Below, piece after piece: positions 10,060-20,002 of a stretch of 64,000 nt of DNA; the stretch's first letter is position 1, and each line of letters begins with the position of its first letter. The notes beneath the pieces were generated by a model. That model saw only the letters and a program-made list of their open reading frames with translations, was not told where the DNA came from and ran no database searches. This DNA is from Przewalskia tangutica (taxonomy: Eukaryota; Streptophyta; Magnoliopsida; Solanales; Solanaceae): positions 6,758,001 to 6,822,000 of the forward strand of contig CM056729.1 in NCBI GenBank assembly GCA_029844215.1. Reading direction: 5' to 3'. A program made the position numbers and the translations under genes.

Positions 10060-11922
10060 ATGGCTTCAAGATGTGAGTTTTTTTTGGAGATCTTACTTGC
10101 AATCTTGATTCCACCTCTTGGAGTTTTCTTTAGACATGGTTGCTGCAGTGTAAGACCCCTCCCCCCCTCCTAGTTATTTTAGTTTTCATTCATTTTTTTA
10201 ACAGAGTGTCGGAGCAACGGTAAAATTGTCTTTATGTGACATATTGATCACGCGTTCAAGCCGTGAAAACAACCACTAATGCTTACATTAGGTTAGATTG
10301 TCTACATCACATACACCATTTGGGGTACGTCTCTTCCCCGGACCCTGCTAACGCGGTATACTTTATACACCGGACTGTCCTACCTCGTTTCATATTTTGT
10401 ATTTAAACTTTAGCTTATGGCATGCATTAGTAATTTGCACCTAAGGGTATGTGTTAGCTGGTATAAGGTAGGTGAAATTACGTGAAATCGAGGTTTAAAT
10501 CATAACGAAGAGAAAAAAGTAATTTCTTTTCATATGCTTAAATTTTAATTGATTGAATTACTCGATATATGTACTGATAGAAAATGTAGTTGATTGAATC
10601 CACAAGCATTTATATATTCGATAACTTTGTTAAAAAAAATTAAGATGAAAAGAAATTCATTTTGAACGTTGATTTCTAAGATTGTCACTCCAACCCTCAA
10701 AGATGAGATAATGATTTGGAAGTGTTTCTTGAATGAAGAGCTTCTATAGTAATGTTTTGATAATACATTATTTTTCATTAATTCATGTGATACACTTTTT
10801 TTTTTAGTTTGTCTTTAAAAGAACGTGATTTTTTAAATCTAAAAATAATTTAATTTTAAAGTTCTCAATTTATTTGTAATTGAGTTAATTTATAGTCATA
10901 CAAATATTTAAGACTTGTTATGGGTAGACTACAAAATTTTAAAAGAATTCTTTTCTTTTTTAAATACCGTACACAGATGAACAATGTAACATATTAAGTT
11001 AATGCATCATCCTTATTAATGACAAAGAGATGCTTAGAATCTCTTTCAACACAATCAATTTTGCTAATCACTTTGATTAATTCTTTTCTTTTGGTTTTGC
11101 AGTGTGACCTCTTGATTTTGATCCTACTAGGTTATATTCTTGAGATAATTTATGCGATCTATGCGATCATTATTCGTGACTAGCAAAAAAATCATTCAAC
11201 TTTACTTAAGAATCACAATAATAGAAAAAAATTGAGCGACTATCTGAGATAGTAGATATATGTGATTGTATTTGTTAAGAGTTTCACATCGGATATGAAA
11301 TGAAAACATAGACTCCTTCTATGCACTAGGATAATTCTCACCCTACAAGCTAGCTTTTGGGTTGAGTTAGGCCCAAGACTCATTCTTTACATGGTATCAG
11401 AGCTAGACCCATTCAAATTCTTTGTTCACCGATGTTGGACTCCTAAATTATATTATTCACGCTCCAGTTAACAAGGCTGAGCGTGCAAGAGAGTGTTAAG
11501 AATCCACATCGAATATGAAATGTGAACATGAACTCCTTTACAGTATCCACAAATAAATATATCAGATAACTTTATTCATAAGATTTTTACGCTCAACTTT
11601 GGTTTTCAAAATTGTCACCCCAACTCTTAGATCGTTAAGGCGTCTTGTCGAATTTGAATTAGTCGAGTCTTGATGCGAAATGCCAAATGTGAAATAAAAA
11701 AAATTACTATGATTAGTGACACAAAAAAATGCTTACGATCTCTTTCAACACAATAAATTATACTTTGATTAATTTTCTTTTCTTTTGGTTTTGCAGTTTG
11801 AGTTCTTGATCTGCTTGATTTTAACCCTACTAGGCTATGTTCCTGGGATTATTTATGCAATTTATGCAATTGTGGTTCGTGGTCATGACCAAGATGAAGA
11901 ATGGCGTCCTCTCACTGCCTAG
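10060..11922 (+). CDS. RCI2/PMP3 small hydrophobic protein gene A
   Basis: RCI2/PMP3 proteins are about 50-75 residues with two membrane segments. They sit in the plasma membrane or endomembranes and influence ion balance and membrane potential under cold and salt. Exon 1 is 10060-10149 (30 codons), MASRCEFFLEILLAILIPPL, then GVFFRHGCCS, with donor GTAAG at 10150. The best exon 2 is 11797-11922, after acceptor ttggttttgcag. It reads FEFLICLILTLLGYVPGIIY and ends in a charged tail, GHDQDEEWRPLTA, before the TAG. The joined protein is 71 residues, with the family's PPLGVF...GCC and GY(I/V)PGIIYA(I/L)Y motifs intact. A second candidate exon 2 lies at 11103-11183 with the same type of acceptor. 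A TRIM sits between the two candidate exons, and a SINE lies just after exon 1. No promoter was firmly identified. Confidence 0.85.
10205..10390 (+). mobile_element. SINE copy in intron of RCI2 gene A
   Basis: It has a tRNA-like head (gtgtcggagcaacggtaaaa, then cacgcgttcaagccgtgaaa). It is followed by the 3' body ccccggaccctgctaacgcg...caccggactgtcc seen in Solanaceae SINEs. It belongs to the same family as 20468-20949 and 34975-35080. Confidence 0.6.
11103..11183 (+). pseudogene. Duplicate exon 2 of RCI2 gene A
   Basis: After the acceptor ttggttttgcag (AG at 11101-11102) the frame CDLLILILLGYILEIIYAIY-AIIIRD-stop is in phase with exon 1, giving a possible 56-residue product. It matches exon 2 at 11797 but has lost the first residues (FEF). 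The conserved PG of GYxPGIIYA has become LE, and the acidic tail is missing. About 60 bp upstream of both exons is also similar. It is either a decaying duplicated exon or the source of an alternative isoform. I favour decay because the PG is nearly invariant in the family. Confidence 0.65.
11273..11540 (+). mobile_element. TRIM (miniature LTR retrotransposon)
   Basis: LTR 1 runs 11273-11391 (TGTTAAGAGTTTCACATCGG ... CTTTACA). It is followed at once by a primer-binding site, TGGTATCAGAGC (11392-11403), complementary to the initiator tRNA-Met 3' end. About 90 bp of non-coding interior follows, then a purine tract (caagagag), then a truncated LTR 2 from 11494. It has no coding capacity. It lies inside RCI2 gene A. 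Confidence 0.65.
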
Positions 11923-12002
11923 CCATTTTTCTTTTTTCATTTTCATTTTTTCACCAATTATTTTTCTGCTTTTGGATAATAGGAACACAATATTCTAGAT
12001 TA

Positions 12003-12200
12003 TCACTACAAAAAAAAAAAGACATTTGCCAACAACATTTTTGTTGTCATATGTTGAATGTTGTTGTCAAAAGTACTTTTCGCAATAACCAAATTGTTGC
12101 ATGTCATTGCAATAACCTCAGATGCGAAAAGTTTTTGCAACAACAAATTATTTTTGTTGTTGTCATTTACGTTTTTTTAGCAATAATATATTTATTATTA
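12003..12200. mobile_element. Possible CACTA-type end fragment
   Basis: It starts cactacaaaaaaaaaaagac, resembling CACTA termini, followed by short repeats in both orientations (ttgttgtca, gcaacaac, gcgaaaagt) as in subterminal regions. No opposite end was found nearby, so it may be a fragment. Confidence 0.35.
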
Positions 12201-13224
12201 CAAATTCTATACTTTTGATCCAAAAGTGACGAAAGCATTCAATTTGCAAAGATAACCAAAATGGCTAAGTTGTCCTCCGTTGGCAAGGTATGCAAAACAC
12301 ACATCTTGTCGCAGGTTGTGCCTGCGTTTCGCAGACCAAACGGACATGACGCCTTCTTCAACTCTCAGCACTTGGCAAGCTCTGCAACATAACCTGCGAA
12401 CTCACACATGGTGTCGCATACTGTGCTTGTCTTCCTTCGACTTCGTCTTCACTCCAAGCAATCATTCAAATATTGTATGCTCCTTTCTGTGGGCCTTCAA
12501 GGGCCTTGGTTTCTGTGGGCCTTCAAGGGCCTCTCTATGTGTTTCTTAGCTTGTTCTTGAATACATGATTTGGAGTGATTTGTGCCTCCCGATATATACT
12601 CCTTTATTTATATCTCTAGTCAATGATTTTCTTACGAGTTATGGTTGTGCACGACTTTAGAAGTAACACCTTCATTTATTCCATGAACTAGAAACTTTGA
12701 AAATTCAAAATTTAATACTCACCCCCCTACGTTGATGAGAGATCTTTTTCCAAGTAAAATTTCTCCACTAATAGTATAAAAATTGTTCTTACCATCACTT
12801 AAAAAAACAATTGTACGCATTTGTTTATACCTAATTCGAAATTAATAATTAAGAAAAGATTATGGATAACAGTTGAAAACGGTAAGTTGTATATGAACTT
12901 GTAATTCTTTTGTCCAAATTATATTTCTTTTACTTTTGTTTTGGCGGGTAAAATGTTAATCACATTTTTTAATCTAGTTTAATAACTTTTGACTTTATTT
13001 AGAGATTAGTAGCACCACCTAGAGTCTCCTCTCCAACTCCTAAATTATTATTGTTCCTCAAAATTAATTCATTATAATAAATGAAGACATGTGGCAGATC
13101 ATGCTTGTGTGAATAAATTAGAAAGACAGAGACTTTAGCGACCTCTTCTTCACACACATTTTTTATTTTAAAAACAAAACCACAATCATGTGTGAACAAA
13201 TTAAGAAGATTTTTTCCCCTAACA
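12201..13224. other. Intergenic, no gene supported
   Basis: There are short open frames here but none with a recognisable motif. 12280-12549 has higher GC and is open on the plus strand, but it shows no domain. Confidence 0.3.
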
Positions 13225-13290
13225 GATCATGCTAGTATCTATGCTCTGTATGCAATCCTCTGTGTTGAACGTATCACTCTCTTGCTTAAT
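13225..13290 (+). pseudogene. RCI2 exon 2 relic
   Basis: The reading SIYALYAILCVERITLLLN matches the end of exon 2 in gene B (IYALYAILWVERE...DSLA). Everything upstream (VEFLIC...GYIPG) is missing and the middle of the tail is deleted. It is a short fossil of the tandem cluster. Confidence 0.6.
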
Positions 13291-13589
13291 TCTTTTTTAA
13301 AAATCTTTTCATTTGCCTTGTTGTATACACCAATTCAGATTGTGAGGTTGTTGTCTTGTTTACTCTTGTATTGTAATTTAAACTTGTACCATGGATGAAT
13401 TGTATATGTCACTTGATCTGAATCAAATCTTGCTGTTTAATCTTCTGAATTGCTCCTTTATAGCCTTTTGTTTGAGGTGTTTATTTAATTTCTCATTGCT
13501 TTAGTTAGATTAATGTCAATGTGATGATGAATACGGGACGTATTTTTATCAGAATTTTCTCCAAAGATTCATTTTTTTTCCAATTTAAG

Positions 13590-13797
13590 TAAAAATTCTG
13601 ATTTGGGTGATTATTTTTGAGGATGAACTGAAAAGGGTGTTTGAGAATTGGGTCAATTGTTTAAGGTGATTTAGTGATGTGATTTGCTTGATTTTGACCA
13701 TATTGGGCCATGTTCCTGTAATTATCTATGCTCTCTACGTAATCCTCGGTGTTGAACGTGAACCGCCATATCATCATTATCACTCTCTTGCTTAAAA
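13590..13797 (+). pseudogene. RCI2 pseudogene: intron 3' part fused to exon 2
   Basis: About 13600-13680 matches the intron repeat of gene B (gaggatgaactgaaaagggt, tttgagaattgggtcaattg). It runs straight into exon 2 sequence, ICLILTILGHVPVIIYALYV, then a tail ending HHYHSLA and TAA at about 13794. The 3' splice acceptor and the first residues of exon 2 are deleted, and PG is now PV. No exon 1 was found upstream, so this copy cannot make the protein. Confidence 0.75.
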
Positions 13798-13799
13798 GA

Positions 13800-14385
13800 A
13801 TATTTTAATTTTTTTTTTTTTTTAAATTTACGCTATTTTTCTTTTCCTTGTAATCTTGTGTTATTTCTCTAGATTTTCTCCTTTTTTCAAAATTTTGGAA
13901 AAGTTTTTTTATGGGTACATTGTTGTTCGATTCAATTAAGAAGTTTGATTTCTCTGTTTGTTCGACACCAGCTTTGCCTTTGCTGGGTTGAGGCAACCCA
14001 ACAAAGTCCTCTCACCTCTCTCTTCTCTCCTTCTCCCTCTAAGAACGTGAACGTTAACGGTAACTTACGCCACTTGATTTCGGCAGGTGAGACCCTCTCT
14101 TTGACGATTAGGTAAGGGGCCACATTCTCTCTCTCCATCTATCTCTCCTCCTTTCTTCCACTTGTCTTAAGCATATCAAATTCTGATAGCTTAATATCTC
14201 TTTTAAGATATTGCTACAACGCTACTTCAAGAGTAATTCGAGACATATTTCTCTAACATATCTTCAATTGTTATTACTATATGCCTATAAAAATATTACC
14301 ACTTCTAATGGTTATAGGCATAATTTTGTCTTATACAAACTATGACTATATTAGAGTGGTTTTATACGTAAATCTTAGTCTTAAT
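13800..14385. other. Pyrimidine-rich intergenic DNA
   Basis: Contains long T and CT tracts (about 13807-13825 and 13990-14045). No motif-bearing frame was seen. Confidence 0.3.
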
Positions 14386-14660
14386 GGGCAGAGTCATCTT
14401 AAACATTTTGGGGGCCCTGTTCTAATTCGTAAAAGTGAGTCCTTAATATAAGTAAATATATAATTTCAATAATTAAAAATTATTTTAAATTGTAAATAAC
14501 AACCAATACAACTCAAGTTAATCAACCCCTACTTTGACCTGCGAATTATGGGTCTTTACGGTAAATTTTGACTAATACTACTTAATAAAAATAAAAAGAA
14601 TTCCTAAATTTTTATTTTTTAAAAACACATGATAAAGACGGCTTGCACACCCAAAGACGG
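14386..14660. repeat. Dispersed repeat, copy 1
   Basis: Shares long similar stretches with 33800-34020: aaacattttgggg...ttctaatt, then gtctttacggtaaattttga against gatctttaccgtaaattatg. Both end near aaagacgg. It is a short non-autonomous element, and the ggccgt/acggcc ends of the second copy hint at a DNA transposon. Confidence 0.4.
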
Positions 14661-15049
14661 GTCTTCAAAATAAATTGAAAACAAAAGATAGATAGTGATT
14701 TAACAAGCTTAGCATAAATCCACAATAAGCAAACATATGCTATCTATACAGAAACAAAATTGATGCAACCCATAATTTGTTATTTAATAGTACTTCGCAA
14801 CAAACTAAATTTTGTGCTATTTTTTTCTCGATTTAACTGTGATTACTTACTTCTTATTACTACTAAATATCACAAGGATTAATTAAAAAAATTACGTAAT
14901 GATTATAACCACCAATAAATAGATCATGGTATCCTTTTCCAATTTTGGGATCTAATTCAGAGCAAAAGTGATATTAGTAACTTACCTGGTAATTGCTTTT
15001 TATACTTTCGATACTTTCAAAAGTATTTGCTCGAGATGACAGAGTCTGA

Positions 15050-15300
15050 TAACGTGCTATAAAATAATAAAACAAGTTAGAACAAGCATATTGTTGAGAA
15101 AGAGAGAAGAGATGAGATTTCTTATTTTTTTTAAGGGATGAAATATAATGAGGGGAACATCTCTATTTATAGGAGAAAATTGACTTGATCCCAAAGTTAT
15201 TAGCTCTAATATTTCTCCTAAAGATAGACATCCACGATATATGATAATATCTATAACACAAAACATTTATAAGCATTTTAGAACATATAAAATAATTCTT
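15050..15300 (-). mobile_element. LTR fragment with promoter and primer-site-like sequence
   Basis: On the minus strand there is a TATA box, CTATAAATAGAGATG (about 15158-15172). It is followed after roughly 100 bp by TAGCACGTTATCAGACTCTG (about 15040-15059). That motif is typical of the LTR/primer-site junction in some plant Copia elements. No coding region follows, so this is a relic. The borders are approximate. Confidence 0.4.
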
Positions 15301-15797
15301 AAACAAAATCTTGGATATAATCCTTCCTTTTCTGATGAGTATCATATGATTCTAACGGATCCGGCTCCTCTGTAGTGCACAATTTTAATGTATTAACGTT
15401 GTTATAAATCATTAGATTATTTGAAAAAATAAGATCAATGTGCACTTTACGTAAAATGTATTACAGAGGATTTCTATCCGATTCTAACATTCTTTCTTAA
15501 AGTCCTCATATGATCATCGTTCAATTTCTTGCTCGGATATCGTAATTTCGCAGTAAATGGCAATCCAAGTATAAATGTTATGAATACCCTTTTAAGAGAT
15601 CTAAAATGACTCCTAAAACATTTTATAGAAGCTATATTTTGCATAGCTTTATCATTCACATGTTGTATAAAAATAATTCATAAAAATTCAGAGTGACGCT
15701 TTAATAACTTTCATGAATTTCATCTCAAGTAAATTAAGTACACATTGATGGTGTAAATCATTAATTAGAAAACTAACTAATGTGATTATTTCATTTA

Positions 15798-16051
15798 AAG
15801 AATGAATCTTGGGCCTAACTCAACCAAAAAACTAATTTATGAGGAGAGAATTGTTCAAATCCATATAAAGAGTTCTTGTTGGAGACCCAACATAAAAAAT
15901 AATTAATTGGGCGGATCTATTTCTGATACCATGTAAATAATGGATCTTGAGTATAACTCAACTTCAAAAATTATCTTATAATGAAATAATTGTTCAAATC
16001 CATATAAGGAGTTCATGTTCCATTTTAACCTGCGGATGTGGACTCTTAACA
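15798..16051 (-). mobile_element. TRIM, minus strand
   Basis: On the minus strand LTR 1 (16051-15932) starts TGTTAAGAGTCCACATCCGC and ends TTTACA. TGGTATCAGA follows as primer-binding site. After a very short interior, a second LTR copy (TGTTGGGTCTCC...GGCCCAAGATTC) runs to about 15800. It is the same family as 11273, 45345 and 55318. Confidence 0.6.
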
Positions 16052-17600
16052 TATCAAAACTGAAAACTATAATTAAAAATGAGGCATAACCAATTGGAGA
16101 CAATAACATTTCTAGATCTTTTTCTTTTCTTTTTTAAATTACACAGCAATCACTTTGAGTTTTGGCGAGTAAACTGTTATATTTATATATTTTTGTGTAG
16201 TTAAACAACTTCTGACTTTAATTTTGAGAGTAGGGATAAGTCCTCCACATCCTTCCAATTCCTAATTTTTTTATTACGTATTGTTTATAAAAACTAATCA
16301 GCATAGTAGACAAAGACATGTGACAGGTCATGTGTGAACAAATTAAAAATACTTTATAAGTGACCTCGTTTTATACACACTCAGAGAATAGAAAATGTCT
16401 TCATCCCATAACGTTAATAAATACAAACTGTGTCTGGCATTCTAGCTCTACGCCAGACAAGTGTTAATGTGGGATCTCAGTTTAGCTCACCAATGTCTAA
16501 TATTGAGTCAATTAGCTCCACTTCTTCAATAGCCTCACAGAACCAAACCATAAAAACCATCTATTAATACTTTTGTAGGATAGATATGATGAAATGAGAT
16601 TATTAATCTCATACAATTAAAATTATTGGTGTTTGGTTAGTGTGATAATTTCTTTGATATCGCACTCAATCTCATCTATATGAGATAAAAAATGGAATAA
16701 GTTATCCCACCCAATCCGTATTGCATCCACTGTTAAATATGCTTGACTATATTCAACCATTACGAGATAAAGGGTGTATAGGTATGAATAGAATATTTTT
16801 AAAAAAAATATTTTCTAGATTTTTTCATATTTAATTGTTAATTTTAAAAGTAACTTTTCTAATGAAAATGCAGCAACAACAACAACATATATATTCAGTA
16901 CAATCCTACAACGTTCCTAATTAAAATAGCGAAATAAATTTAATGTGACATTCCATATTGATTGGTTCATCCCACCCTTCGACACACTCCACCCGCACCT
17001 GTACATCCATAACTCTAACTCTCGACTCCCAGTGTTTGCCAAAATTAGATATAAATACTTTTGAAATAATAATTTTTACTTTTATAATACTTATTTTTTG
17101 GGTAAACATTTTTGAAATATTTTCTTTAGTACCACCAAACGTGGAAACCAGCCTCGTACTAATTTTGAGTAATTTTTCTAAAAGGTCACCCAAGTATTGA
17201 ATATTACCTCCTAATATCATTTTTGTTTGTTTTAGGACCGGAATAACTATCACTATTTTTCTCACAAAACTCTCATTCTCTCCTAATTGGCATGCCATGT
17301 CACATAAAATTTTAGTTTTTAATAATAAATTTATTTAATTCATCCAAAATCCATTTAACTTAACCCAACTCAAACCCATTTAACCAACCAACTCATGTCT
17401 TATACCCATTTAGAAAAAAAATCAAATAAACTAACTTTTATACCCAATTTTCTTCACACCTAAATAATAGCTATCAGACAATCCAAATAATCTCTTCATA
17501 ATTGTGGGAAAACGGAAAACGCATAAGAAGAGATTAAATAACACGACTAAACAAACTATAGACACAAACATAAAAAGCAGATTAAGATACAAACAAGTAG
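16052..17600. other. Intergenic, no gene supported
   Basis: AT-rich DNA with a MITE-like palindromic stretch near 16580-16770 (gagattattaatctcat). The 125-codon open frame on the minus strand at 16921-17298 carries no recognisable motif. Confidence 0.3.
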
Positions 17601-17629
17601 AGATATCCGATAAAAAAATAAGCAATTAT

Positions 17630-19062
17630 GAAGAGATTAAATCCATGCAACAAGAAATCCAAGCATTGAAGGACAACGACACATGAACATTGAAAACATT
17701 GACGCCGGATAAGAAAGCACTAGAATGTAGATGAGTATACAAGATCAAATACAACTCGGACGACATAATTGAACGATATAAAGCTCGGCTGGTCATCTTC
17801 GGTAATAAATAAGAGGAAGGTATTGACTACAATGAAACGTTTGATCAGGTTGTAAAGGTAGTGACTGTTCGGACCTTCTTGGCGGTATCAGTCACTTGAA
17901 ATTGGGAGTTGCATCATATGAATGTTCATAACGCCTTCTTGCACGACAAACTGACGGAAAAAGTATATATGAAATTACCACAGAGATTTCGTGTGTCTGG
18001 TCTGGGGAAAATATGTCAACTCCAAAAATCTTTGTATGAATTCAAACAAGCCCCACAGTGTTGGTTTGCCAAATTATCAAGTGTCTTGATGAAATATGGG
18101 TTCAAACAGTCATACTCTAATTATTCTCTCTTCATGATGCACCGGAAAAGTATACAACTTAATGTCTTAGTTTATGTGGATGACTTGGTTATCCCAGAAA
18201 ATGACAATGGTGCTATTGTACGATTCAAAGACTATCTCTGAGTATTTTCACATGAAGGATCTGAGCCCCCTGAAGTATTTTCTAGGGGTTAAAATTGTGC
18301 GTGGGCCAACCGAGTTATTCATTTGTCAATGAAAATATGCATTGGATATAATGTATGAGTCCGAACTACTGGGAGCAAAATAGATTAATATTCTCATGAA
18401 ACAAAATCACAATTTGGCGTTGGCCAAAGGGGCTAATTTAGAAGATCCGGAATCATATTAACGTTTGGTCGGTAGTGTGATATATCTCATTTTACGCGTG
18501 ATCAGAGTTGTCCTATTGTGTGCATGTTCTGTCCCAATTGATGCACCAACCGAAGGAAGCGCACTAGAGAGCCGCTCTCTGAATGCTTAGATACTTGAAG
18601 AAGAACCCTGGACAAGAAAATGTGTTAAGGAAATATTGTGAACTCCGGTTGTATGATTGGTGTGATGTGGATTGGGATGGATGTCCATTGACTAAAAAAT
18701 CGCTCACCGGATGATCTATCTCCCTAAAAAATTCACCTATATCATTGAAAACCAAGAAGAAGATGTTAAGAGAATCCTACATAGCTTGGGCGTCGAACAT
18801 AAATCTCCGGTAAAAATGTATTGTGATAGTCAAACAACATTGTTTATTGCACGAAATATGATGTTTCATGAACGGACTAAACATATTAAAATTGACTATC
18901 ATTATGTCCGAGACACACTCTAATCTGGTATAATACTTTCGAGTTATGTGTTCAACCAATGAGCAATTGACTGACATGTTTACAAAGACTTTGGGCAAAT
19001 CACAACATGAATATCTGCTTGGCAAGTTGGGCATTCGAGATCCCCATGCTCCAACTAATTTG
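17630..19062 (+). pseudogene. Copia reverse transcriptase-RNase H (broken)
   Basis: The reading starts near EIQALKDNDT and continues as YKARLVIFGN, then MNVHNAFLHDKLTEKVYMKL, LQKSLYEFKQAPQCWFAKLS and VLVYVDDLVI. The Y-V-D-D catalytic motif is intact at about 18171-18185. Downstream, RNase H pieces include VKMYCDSQTT and FHERTKHIKIDYHYVRDTL, ending in LTDMFTKTLG. Many in-frame stops sit where conserved Trp or Gln is expected (TGG to TGA/TAG, CAA to TAA), and there are frameshifts. Gag, protease and integrase are absent upstream, so the element is 5'-truncated. Confidence 0.8.
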
Positions 19063-19070
19063 AGGGGTAT

Positions 19071-19330
19071 TGACGGACGAACCTAGTCCATACCCGAATT
19101 GAAAATATAGTCTAACTCTAATAGTTTTATTGTAAAATTCTAGTTTAAATATATTTGGTAAATTGTAATTATGATAGTTTTATTAAAATAGGGTTTCCTT
19201 ATTAGACTAGGAAAATGAAGAACTTACCTATATATAAGGAGGTCATTGTGATAAATGAAAAACAAGGAAATAATTCTCCGATTTTTCTTCTTCTCTAAAT
19301 TTCCGTCCCCTATTGATTTTAATAGGTTTC
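19071..19330 (+). mobile_element. 3' LTR of the truncated Copia
   Basis: A purine tract, tttgaggggtat, directly precedes TGACGGACGAACCTAG at 19071. The LTR contains a TATA box (ctatatataagg, about 19228-19240) and a pyrimidine-rich end near 19280-19315. The right border is approximate. Confidence 0.55.
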
Positions 19331-19538
19331 GTTGAGTTAAATGAATTGGATGAGTTTAAAAAATATATTATTACAAAAAATAGAATTTTATGTGACATGA
19401 CATGCCAATTAAGAGAGAGAGAATTTTGTATGTTTAGTATATTTTGAGAAAAATATAATTGAGTGATAATTTAATGCTAGAAGAAACAAAAATAATACTA
19501 TTATTTGTCAATACATGGATGACTTTGAGGGTATTTAG

Positions 19539-19775
19539 TATTTACTCCACTAAAGTTTTTTTTTTTGTTGACGAAGGAACCTCGCCCATCGCTTCTTTCG
19601 AAATACAAGCAGAAACCCCGACCGACGCAATACCGCAAAACCACGCCACCGCTTAAATCACACTGACAAACCAGCGTAATGCGCCCCAAAAGGCGAAGAC
19701 ATGCCAGACGTTAATACCCTCTGCCTTCAAGACCAATTGGTATAAGGCTTCGGATATTTACTCCACTAAAGTTTT
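19539..19775 (-). mobile_element. SINE with perfect 21-bp target duplication
   Basis: Perfect 21-bp direct repeats containing tttactccactaaagttt flank it at 19539-19559 and 19755-19775. The element body (19560-19754) is on the minus strand. Its A tail is the T run at about 19556-19567, and its 3' half reads TGCGTCGGTCGGGGTTTC...CTTCGTCAACAAAA. That 3' half matches the SINE at 45602-45822. The tRNA-like head near 19754 is degenerate. Confidence 0.75.
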
Positions 19776-19934
19776 GTTGGTTGTAAACTTGTAAGTTGTA
19801 ATAATGTATCTCACCCCCAACAAATTTCCTACTACTATAAGTTTTGCATTTTTTTTCTTAATAAAAATAAAAGGTAAAAAAGTACTACTAGTAGGACCTA
19901 AGAAATATCTATGCCGACTGCCGAGTGTTTTGCA

Positions 19935-19942
19935 TATAAATA
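19935..19942 (+). promoter_or_regulatory. TATA box of RCI2 gene B
   Basis: TATAAATA lies 60 bp upstream of the ATG at 20003, a normal distance for a short plant 5' leader. Confidence 0.5.
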
Positions 19943-20002
19943 TAAGATCATTAGAGGCTTTCATTCCACCAAGTCATCATTTTTCAACACCTCAATTGAA
20001 GA

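Noticed and set aside
12280..12549. Cys-rich 89-codon open frame
   Set aside because: No signal peptide, no regular cysteine spacing and no homology that I recognise. Not supported as a gene.
16921..17298. 125-codon open frame on the minus strand
   Set aside because: No domain, no splice context and AT-rich composition. It probably arises by chance.
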